Part shown: in pieces, positions 1 to 5,281 of the stretch
How positions within the stretch are numbered: position 1 is the stretch's first letter
Layout of the letters: the number at the start of each line of letters is the position of its first letter
Program-made: the position numbers and the translations under genes
The notes under the pieces: generated by a model
Databases searched by the model: none
What the model was told of the DNA's origin: nothing
What the model saw: only the letters and a program-made list of their open reading frames with translations
Assembly (NCBI GenBank): GCA_038319115.1
Contig: JBBQCV010000226.1
Location: forward strand, 1-5,984
DNA: 5,984 bases
Direction of reading: 5' to 3'
From: SZAS-79 sp038319115
GTDB lineage: Bacteria; Pseudomonadota; Gammaproteobacteria; Burkholderiales; SG8-39

Positions 1-1062
1 GAACTGCATCGCCACCAGGCGCACCTGGGCGCGATGGTGGCCTCGACCATCCCGGCTTTCTACGGCACGCCGGCGGCGCGCCACGAGGCCGCCTGTGCCT
101 CCTCCAGCATCGCGGTGCTCGCCGCGATGGCCGAGATCGAAGCGGGCCGCTACGGTTGCGCGCTGGTGCTCGGCGTCGAGGAAGAACGCAACGTGCACGG
201 CGACCAGGCCGCCCACAACCAGGCCGCCGCCGCGTTGGTGGGCCACGAGGGCGAGAACGCCAAGTTCATGTGGCCGCACATGTTCAGCACGCTGGGCGAC
301 GAATACGACCGGCGCTATGGGCTGAAATACGAGCATCTCGGCCGCATCGCCGAGATCAACCTCGGCAACGCCAAGCGCAACCCCAATTCGCAGACCCGCG
401 CATGGAAGTACACCGATGCGAGCTTTCGCGCCGACGACGAAGCCAATCCGGTCACCGAAGGCCGCATCCGGCGCCAGGACTGCGGCCAGATCACCGACGG
501 TGGAGCCGCGGTGATCCTCGCTTCCGAAGAGGTCGCCGCTGCGTACGCCAAGCGGCGCGGCGGCACGCTCGCCCAGCTGCCTTACATCGCAGGCTGGGGT
601 CATCGCACCGCGAGCCTGCTGATGAGCGAGAAACTGGAGCGCAGCCGCAGCGACCCCTATGTGTTGCCGCATGTGCGCGAGGCGATCACCGCCGCGTGGC
701 AGCGCGCGGGCATCGCCGGCCCCGAGGCGCTCGACGGCATCGAAACCCACGACTGCTTCACCACCACCGAGTACATGGCGATCGACCACTTCGGCCTCAC
801 CGCGCCGGGTGAATCGTGGAAGGCGATCGAGTCCGGCGCCATCGCCGCGGACGGGTCGCTGCCGGTCAACCCCAGCGGCGGGCTGATCGGCACCGGCCAC
901 CCGGTGGGCGCGACCGGCGCGCGCATGCTGCTCGATGCGGCCAAACAGGTGACCGGCACCGCCGGCGCCTACCAGGTCGAGGGCGCAAAGACTTTCCAGA
1001 CGCTCAACATCGGCGGCAGTTGCACCACCGTTGTGAGCCTCGTCGTCACGCGCGGCGCCTGA
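1..1062 (+). CDS. SCP2-type thiolase (acetyl-CoA acetyltransferase family), 5' end cut off
   Basis: This is the C-terminal 353 residues of a thiolase, which transfers or releases acetyl- or propionyl-CoA from a 3-oxoacyl-CoA in the cytoplasm. The frame is open to base 1, and the residues before the first ATG (base 34) include QAHLGAMV, conserved thiolase sequence, so that ATG is internal and roughly 40-50 N-terminal residues lie outside the window. The nucleophilic cysteine is in EAACASSS (codon 94-96). The motif HDCF (748-759) replaces the NEAF-type motif of classical thiolases and marks the SCP2/SCPx group; GHPVGATGAR (from 895) carries the catalytic histidine. The C-terminus has NIGGSC instead of the usual CxGGG, again SCP2-like, where the HDCF cysteine is thought to serve as the acid/base. 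It lies 14 nt before the flavin enzyme gene, in a probable operon. The family is secure. Direction and chain specificity are unknown; such enzymes often act on branched or bulky acyl-CoAs. Confidence 0.9.
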   Translation, partial: ELHRHQAHLGAMVASTIPAFYGTPAARHEAACASSSIAVLAAMAEIEAGRYGCALVLGVEEERNVHGDQAAHNQAAAALVGHEGENAKFMWPHMFSTLGDEYDRRYGLKYEHLGRIAEINLGNAKRNPNSQTRAWKYTDASFRADDEANPVTEGRIRRQDCGQITDGGAAVILASEEVAAAYAKRRGGTLAQLPYIAGWGHRTASLLMSEKLERSRSDPYVLPHVREAITAAWQRAGIAGPEALDGIETHDCFTTTEYMAIDHFGLTAPGESWKAIESGAIAADGSLPVNPSGGLIGTGHPVGATGARMLLDAAKQVTGTAGAYQVEGAKTFQTLNIGGSCTTVVSLVVTRGA

Positions 1063-1076
1063 GCCGAACTGCCCGC

Positions 1077-2021
1077 ATGGCATCGACCAAACCCTTTCCC
1101 TACCCCGTCACGCTGCCGCTCATCGCGGCGCCGATGTTCCTGATCTCAGGTCCCGATCTGGTGCTTGCCGCGTGCCGCGAAGGCGTGATCGGCGCGTTCC
1201 CGACTTCCAACTGCCGCACCACCGAAGCGCTCGAGGACTGGCTGCAGAAAATCACCACGGGAATCGCCGCCCTGCGGCGCGACCATCCCGGCCGCACCAT
1301 CGGGCCGTGGGCCGCCACCGTGGTCACCCACCGCACCAACGACCGCTTCGAGGCCGATTTCGAGTTGTGCATCGAACACCGCGCCCCGATCGTGATCACC
1401 GCGCTGGGCAGCCCGGCGCGCGTGGTAGACCGCGTGCATGCCTACGGCGGCCTGGTGTTCGCCGACGTGAACAGCGTCAAGCTGGCGAAGAAAGCCGCCG
1501 ACTGCGGCGTCGACGGCCTCGTGCTCGTGTCATCGGGCGCGGGCGGCCACACCGGAGAGATGGCGGGCTTCTCTTTCGTGCCAGCCGTGCGCCAGTGGTG
1601 GGATGGCTACATCGTCTACGCTGGTGGCGTGTGCAACGGCAATGGCATCCGTGCCGCGCAGGTGCTGGGTGCCGATTTCGCCTATGCAGGCACGCTCTTC
1701 ATCGCCACCGAGGAAAGCATGGCCGACGCCGCGTACAAGAAGCTCCTCGTCGACCACGGCCCCGAGGACCTCGTCATCACCAAGGCCTTCACCGGCGCCA
1801 ACGCCAGCATGCTGCGCCCGACCATCATCGCCTCGGGCCTCGACCCGGATGCGCTGCCGCCGCGCAAGGACATGGAGTTCCGCGGCCAGAACAGCGACAA
1901 CAAGCCGTGGAAGAACATCCGCTCGGCCGGGCAGGGCATCGGCATGATCGACAGCGTGAAGAGCGCCTCCGCGCTGATCGACGAACTGCGCGCGCAGTAC
2001 GCAGCGGCCATGGCAGGCTGA
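1077..2021 (+). CDS. Nitronate monooxygenase / 2-nitropropane dioxygenase family flavoprotein
   Basis: A 314-residue FMN-dependent TIM-barrel protein of the NMO/2-nitropropane dioxygenase family, which also includes FabK-like enoyl reductases. The N-terminal strand has LIAAPMFLISGPDLV (residues 15-29, with the APM typical of the FMN site). GAGGHTG (154-160) holds the family histidine, H158, the catalytic base in characterised nitronate monooxygenases. YAGGVCNG (181-188) and GTLFIATEES (205-214) form the expected FMN phosphate-binding region, and the C-terminus has the usual W-x-x-x-x-x-AGQGIG segment (278-289). Length is normal. ATG 1077 is the only sensible start: the frame stays open upstream only as a shadow of the thiolase. 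The Shine-Dalgarno sequence is weak, so translational coupling to the thiolase 14 nt upstream is likely. In this acyl-CoA setting the true substrate may be a nitronate, an enoyl or an oxo compound; the family is sure, the reaction is not. No signal peptide; cytoplasmic. Confidence 0.88.
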   Translation: MASTKPFPYPVTLPLIAAPMFLISGPDLVLAACREGVIGAFPTSNCRTTEALEDWLQKITTGIAALRRDHPGRTIGPWAATVVTHRTNDRFEADFELCIEHRAPIVITALGSPARVVDRVHAYGGLVFADVNSVKLAKKAADCGVDGLVLVSSGAGGHTGEMAGFSFVPAVRQWWDGYIVYAGGVCNGNGIRAAQVLGADFAYAGTLFIATEESMADAAYKKLLVDHGPEDLVITKAFTGANASMLRPTIIASGLDPDALPPRKDMEFRGQNSDNKPWKNIRSAGQGIGMIDSVKSASALIDELRAQYAAAMAG

Positions 2022-2027
2022 ACGCGC

Positions 2028-2717
2028 ATGGCGCCCCTGCTCCTGCTGCCCGGCCTGTCTTCCACCCCCGAGGTATGGGACGGGGTGCGCGCCGCGCTGC
2101 CGGCCGGAATATCCGCCACCGCGCTCGAGAACCCCGCGCTGGAGGATATCGACGCCATCGCCGCCACCCTGCTCGCGGCCGCCCCGCCGCGATTCGCATT
2201 GGCAGGCTTTTCCTTTGGCGGGTACGTGGCACTGGCGATGGCCGCGCAGGCGGGCGAACGCATCGAGCGCCTGGCGCTGGTGTCCACCGGCGCCAATGCC
2301 GACTCGCCCGAAGCGGCCGCTAGCCGCAAGCGGCTGATCGACATTGCGCAATCCGACTACGAAGCGATCGATGCGCGCATGGCACGCTTCCTCCTGCACC
2401 CCGACCACCTCGAAGATCCCGCCCTCCAGGCGATCCGAAGCCGCATGTCGCGCGACTACGGGGCGGCGACTTTCATCGCCCAGCAGCGCGCTGCCATGAC
2501 GCGGCCCGCGCGCGATGCGGTGCTGGCGACGATCCGCGTGCCTACGCTGGTTGCGGTGGGCCGCGAGGACCGGGTCACGCCGCTTCCTCAGCACGAGGAA
2601 ATGGCCCGCCGCATCCCGGCGGCCGAACTGGTGGTGCTCGAGCACTGCGGGCACCTCGCGCCGCTCGAAGCCCCGGCTGAACTGGCGCGCGCGATCACCC
2701 GGTGGATGACGCATTGA
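2028..2717 (+). CDS. Alpha/beta hydrolase, small single-domain type
   Basis: A 229-residue alpha/beta-hydrolase-fold protein with a complete apparent catalytic triad: Ser62 in the nucleophile elbow GFSFGG (60-65), Asp181 in VGREDRVTP (177-185) and His209 in CGHLAPLE (207-214). The N-terminal LLLLPGLSS (4-12) is the usual strand and oxyanion-hole loop seen in the enol-lactone hydrolase/BioH-like/esterase groups. A short helical cap lies at about residues 95-155. It starts 6 nt after the flavin enzyme stop with a poor ribosome site, which points to coupled translation in the same operon. Length fits small cytoplasmic esterases and lactonases; there is no signal peptide or membrane segment. From context it may hydrolyse an ester, lactone or C-C/thioester intermediate of the pathway, but the sequence does not separate these. 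Fold and triad are secure; substrate unknown. Confidence 0.88.
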   Translation: MAPLLLLPGLSSTPEVWDGVRAALPAGISATALENPALEDIDAIAATLLAAAPPRFALAGFSFGGYVALAMAAQAGERIERLALVSTGANADSPEAAASRKRLIDIAQSDYEAIDARMARFLLHPDHLEDPALQAIRSRMSRDYGAATFIAQQRAAMTRPARDAVLATIRVPTLVAVGREDRVTPLPQHEEMARRIPAAELVVLEHCGHLAPLEAPAELARAITRWMTH

Positions 2718-2787
2718 GCGGCGCTTTGGCCGCACCCGCAACGCATTACGCAAGCAAAACTACAACGACACACCAAAGGAGACTGCA
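2718..2787 (+). other. Longest intergenic gap in the gene cluster, with a weak hairpin
   Basis: This 70-nt gap separates the hydrolase from the solute-binding protein gene. A GCGGC/GCCGC inverted repeat (2718-2722 and 2729-2733, 6-nt loop) directly follows the hydrolase stop codon. It has only five base pairs and no T-tract, so it is not a convincing terminator; it could be a weak attenuator, an RNA-processing stem or chance. The remainder, about 2734-2774, is richer in A (AAGCAAAACTACAACGACAC) than the surrounding coding DNA. I see no clear -35/-10 pair. The stretch could hold an internal promoter, but the sequence does not prove one. Confidence 0.3.
2775..2782 (+). promoter_or_regulatory. 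Strong ribosome binding site of the solute-binding protein gene
   Basis: AAAGGAGA contains AAGGAG, a near-perfect Shine-Dalgarno sequence, with 6 nt between GGAG and the ATG at 2788. It fixes the start of the solute-binding protein gene. It is much stronger than the sites before the flavin enzyme and hydrolase, which fits a binding protein needed in large amounts in the periplasm. Confidence 0.8.
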
Positions 2788-3804
2788 ATGACTGGAACCA
2801 CACTCGGAGCGCGACACGCGCGGAGCACACCGGCATCGAAGCCCCGTGTCGCAGCGATCTGCGCTGCACTGTGCGCGACGTTCGCCTGCGGGCCGCTGGC
2901 GGCGCAGGATTTCCCCACCAAGCCGATCCGCATGATCTCGCCCTTTCCTGCCGGCAACGTCAACGAGATCGTGGTGCGCACGGTGGGCGACCGCTTCAAG
3001 GAGGCCACCGGCCAGCCTTTCGTGTACGAGTACAAGCCCGGCGGCGCAGGCGTCATCGCCGCGCAGGCGCTCATCTCCGCGCCGCCCGACGGCTACACGG
3101 TGCTGCTGAACACCTCGGGCATGACCTCGATCAATCCGCACGCGTTCGCCAAGCTGCCCTACGACCCGGCGCGCGACTTCGCGCCGATCACCGCTGCGAT
3201 CCGCACCCAGCTCGTGTTCGCGGCCAACCCGGCCACCCCCGGGGCCACCCTCGCGGAGTTCATCGCCTACGCCAAGGCGAATCCCGGCAAGACCAACTTC
3301 GCCTCATTCACGGCGGGCAACCCGTCGCATTTCGCCGGCGTGATCCTCAACCAGCTCGCGGGCATCGACATGCTGCACGTCGCCTACAAGGGCACGCCGC
3401 CGGCGGTGCAGGACCTGCTCGGCGGGCAGGTCATGACCGCGTTCGTGCCCATCATCTCGGCCAAGGCGCACATCGAGGCGGGCAAGCTCAAGGCCTACGC
3501 GCTCACCGGCGCTCGCTCGCCGCTGCTGCCCGGGCTGCCCACGTTCAAGGAGCTGGGCTACCCGCAGATGGAAATCTACGCATGGACGGGCTTCATGGCC
3601 CCGGCCGGCACGCCGCCGGCGATCGTGCAGAAGCTCAACCGCGAGTTCACCGCGGCGCTGCGCTCACCCGAGGCGCAGGCCAAGCTGCGCGCCATCGACC
3701 TCGAACCGATTCCGAACACCCCCGAGGAATTCGCCGCGATGATGAAGGCCGACACCGAACGCTGGCGCGACACGGTGAAGGCTTCCGGATTCCGCGCCGA
3801 CTGA
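2788..3804 (+). CDS. Bug/TctC family periplasmic solute-binding protein
   Basis: A 338-residue protein of the tripartite tricarboxylate transporter receptor (Bug/TctC) family, which captures small carboxylates or related organic acids in the periplasm. The N-terminus is an export signal: a long basic n-region (1-20, several Arg/Lys), a hydrophobic core VAAICAALCATFACG (21-35) and a likely signal peptidase I cut after PLAA (36-39). Mature family motifs follow in order: FPTKPIRMISPFPAG (42-56), KPGGAGVIAAQ (83-93), PPDGYTVLLN (99-108), LPYDPARDFAPI (123-134), AGNPSHFAG (176-184), HVAYKG (197-202), DLLGGQV (209-215), LPTFKELGYP (250-259) and a PAGTPP loop (272-277). The first ligand-loop motif, usually PAGGxxDxxAR, reads PAGNVNEIVVR (54-64). 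No TctA/TctB membrane partners are visible, which is common for Bug proteins. Position between the hydrolase and dioxygenase genes suggests it serves uptake or sensing of the pathway substrate. The ligand cannot be predicted. Confidence 0.92.
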   Translation: MTGTTLGARHARSTPASKPRVAAICAALCATFACGPLAAQDFPTKPIRMISPFPAGNVNEIVVRTVGDRFKEATGQPFVYEYKPGGAGVIAAQALISAPPDGYTVLLNTSGMTSINPHAFAKLPYDPARDFAPITAAIRTQLVFAANPATPGATLAEFIAYAKANPGKTNFASFTAGNPSHFAGVILNQLAGIDMLHVAYKGTPPAVQDLLGGQVMTAFVPIISAKAHIEAGKLKAYALTGARSPLLPGLPTFKELGYPQMEIYAWTGFMAPAGTPPAIVQKLNREFTAALRSPEAQAKLRAIDLEPIPNTPEEFAAMMKADTERWRDTVKASGFRAD

Positions 3805-3815
3805 CCTTCGCGACC

Positions 3816-3822
3816 AGGAGAG
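3816..3822 (+). promoter_or_regulatory. Ribosome binding site of the CCD-family dioxygenase gene
   Basis: AGGAG (3816-3820, within AGGAGAG) lies 6 nt before ATG 3827, the same spacing as at the solute-binding protein gene. It supports ATG 3827 as the start and shows that this gene, 22 nt after the previous stop, can be translated independently. Confidence 0.75.
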
Positions 3823-3826
3823 CGCC

Positions 3827-5281
3827 ATGCAACTCGCAGACCTGCCAGTCCACGCTATTCCCGGCCTGAGCGGCCCGAACGCACCGGTCGACAAGGAGAT
3901 CTCCGTCACCGACCTCGAGGTGATCGGCGAGATGCCCAAGGACCTCAACGGCATCCATGTGAGAAACGGGCCCAATCCCTGGTTCCCGCCCGACTGGCGC
4001 TACCACGTGTACGACGGCGACGGCATGCTGCACGCGGCTTACTTCGACCACGGCAAGGTCAGCTATCGCAACCGCTGGATCCGCACCACCAGCCTGGCCG
4101 AAGAGATCGATGCCGGCAAACCCTTGTGGGGCGGGCTCAAGGAACCGCCGCGCCGCGACCGCCCCGACGAGCCGCAGAAGAACAACTCGAACACCGACGT
4201 GAAATTCCACGCCGGCAAGCTGCTCACGATGTTCTACCTGACCGGCAAGCCGTACCACCTCGACATCCACACGCTCGAGACGATCGGCAGGACCGACTAC
4301 GATGGCGCCTTCGACAAGATCTCCGCCCACTCGCGGCCCGACGAGAACACCGGCGAACTGCTGTTCTTCGACTACGACAAGAAGCCGCCCTACATGACCT
4401 ACGGCGTGATCGGCGCCGACGGCAAGCTCAAGCACAAGATCGACATCGACCTGCCCGGCCCGCGCCTGCCGCACGACATGGCGGTCACCGAGCACTACAC
4501 GATCCTGCACGACTTCCCGCTGCATCCCGACCCCGAGGCGCTCAAGGCCGGGCGGCACAAGCTCGTCTTCCATGCGGACAAGCCCACGCGTTTCGGCATC
4601 GTGCCGCGCTATGGCAAGGCGAGCGAACTGCGCTGGTTCGAGGCAAGCCCCACGTACATGCTGCACGCGGTCAACGCGTGGGAGGAAGGCGTAGGCGAGG
4701 ACACGCAGATCGTGATGGTGGGCACGCCCTACCGCATCCACAGGAATGAAGACGGCACTCCCGACGTGCAGCGGCTTATCAAGACGATCCGCTACCGCCG
4801 GCGCGATTTCCTCCTCATGGAATGGCGCTTCGACCTGAAGACGGGCAAGACCACCGAGCGAATCATCGACGACGTGCTCAACACCGAGTTCCCGGTCATC
4901 AACTCGGCCTACCAGGGCAGGAAGAACCGCTGGACCTACAACATCATCTTCCCGCAAGGCGGAGAAGAAGAGCCGCGCTTCACGGGACTGGTGAAGTACG
5001 ACCTTGAGACCGGCGGCTACCAGGCCTGGAGCGAAGGACCCGACTTCTATTACAACGAGCCCGGCTTCGCCCCGGCCGACAACCCGAAATCAGAGGACGA
5101 CGGTTACCTCGTCACGTTCGTGTGGAACCCGCGCGAAGTGCGCTCCGAGATCCAGGTGTTCAATTGCCGCGGCACCGAGTTCGGACGCGGGCCGGTGGCG
5201 CGCGTGCTGCTGCCACAGCGCGTGCCGAACGGGTTCCATGCGACCTACGTCAGTGCCGCACGGCTGAAGAGCGGAAAGTAA
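3827..5281 (+). CDS. Carotenoid cleavage dioxygenase family (CCD/RPE65/lignostilbene dioxygenase) enzyme
   Basis: A 484-residue non-haem Fe(II) oxygenase of the seven-bladed propeller CCD family, whose members split a C=C bond of carotenoids, stilbenes or phenylpropenes with O2 into two carbonyl products. The four iron ligands are visible: His168 (SAHSRPDENTGE), His216 (LPHDMAVTEHY), His280 (YMLHAVNAWEEG) and His471 (VPNGFHATYV). Other landmarks are VRNGPNP (45-51), YDGDGMLHA (62-70), PYHLDIHTLETIG (142-154), EFPVINSAYQGRKNRW (354-369) and EDDGYLVTFVW (423-433). Two second-shell glutamates appear as Glu354 and Glu411. The third, expected shortly before PYxLD, is absent: the segment reads TMFYLTGKPYHLD (134-146), and the lysine that precedes it in lignostilbene dioxygenases is also missing. 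Length is typical of bacterial members. No signal peptide; cytoplasmic. It probably belongs to the upstream operon, and its last 32 bp overlap the convergent transporter gene. Family is sure; substrate unknown. An aryl-alkene fits the setting at least as well as a carotenoid, since no carotenoid genes are nearby. Confidence 0.92.
   Translation: MQLADLPVHAIPGLSGPNAPVDKEISVTDLEVIGEMPKDLNGIHVRNGPNPWFPPDWRYHVYDGDGMLHAAYFDHGKVSYRNRWIRTTSLAEEIDAGKPLWGGLKEPPRRDRPDEPQKNNSNTDVKFHAGKLLTMFYLTGKPYHLDIHTLETIGRTDYDGAFDKISAHSRPDENTGELLFFDYDKKPPYMTYGVIGADGKLKHKIDIDLPGPRLPHDMAVTEHYTILHDFPLHPDPEALKAGRHKLVFHADKPTRFGIVPRYGKASELRWFEASPTYMLHAVNAWEEGVGEDTQIVMVGTPYRIHRNEDGTPDVQRLIKTIRYRRRDFLLMEWRFDLKTGKTTERIIDDVLNTEFPVINSAYQGRKNRWTYNIIFPQGGEEEPRFTGLVKYDLETGGYQAWSEGPDFYYNEPGFAPADNPKSEDDGYLVTFVWNPREVRSEIQVFNCRGTEFGRGPVARVLLPQRVPNGFHATYVSAARLKSGK

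Noticed and set aside
34..36. ATG at 34 as the thiolase start
   Set aside because: Thiolase-conserved residues precede it in frame up to base 1, and starting there would remove the N-terminal region needed for the fold. The gene is cut by the window.
816..1076. Possible N-terminal extension of the flavin enzyme, since its frame stays open back to an ATG at 816
   Set aside because: The extension is Arg-rich low-complexity sequence that shadows the thiolase. The family's normal N-terminus begins just after ATG 1077.
2312..2321. Perfect palindrome AGCGGCCGCT
   Set aside because: A GC-rich 10-mer inside the hydrolase coding sequence that is expected by chance at this base composition.
2718..2733. 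Hairpin after the hydrolase stop as a Rho-independent terminator
   Set aside because: It has only five base pairs and no following T-tract, and the next gene on the same strand appears to belong to the same cluster.
1530..2753. A 407-codon open frame on the minus strand, opposite the flavin enzyme and hydrolase genes
   Set aside because: Arg/Gly/His-rich composition, no motif, and full overlap with two well-supported genes; a codon-bias shadow.
2878..2892. Possible lipoprotein signal in the Bug protein (Cys34 after ATFA)
   Set aside because: Position -3 is Thr and -2 is Phe, which does not match a lipobox. The following PLAA gives a normal signal peptidase I site.
3231..3250. Direct repeat GGCCACCC (3231-3238 and 3243-3250) with a central CCCCGGGG palindrome
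   Set aside because: It lies inside the Bug coding sequence and is explained by the Ala-Thr-Pro-Gly-Ala-Thr codons. There are only two copies and no sign of a regulatory site.
3647..4957. A 436-codon open frame on the minus strand, opposite the Bug and CCD genes
   Set aside because: Its product is rich in Val, Arg, Gly and Asp with no recognisable domain, and it lies opposite two genes with clear family motifs. Long antisense frames are expected in GC-rich coding DNA.
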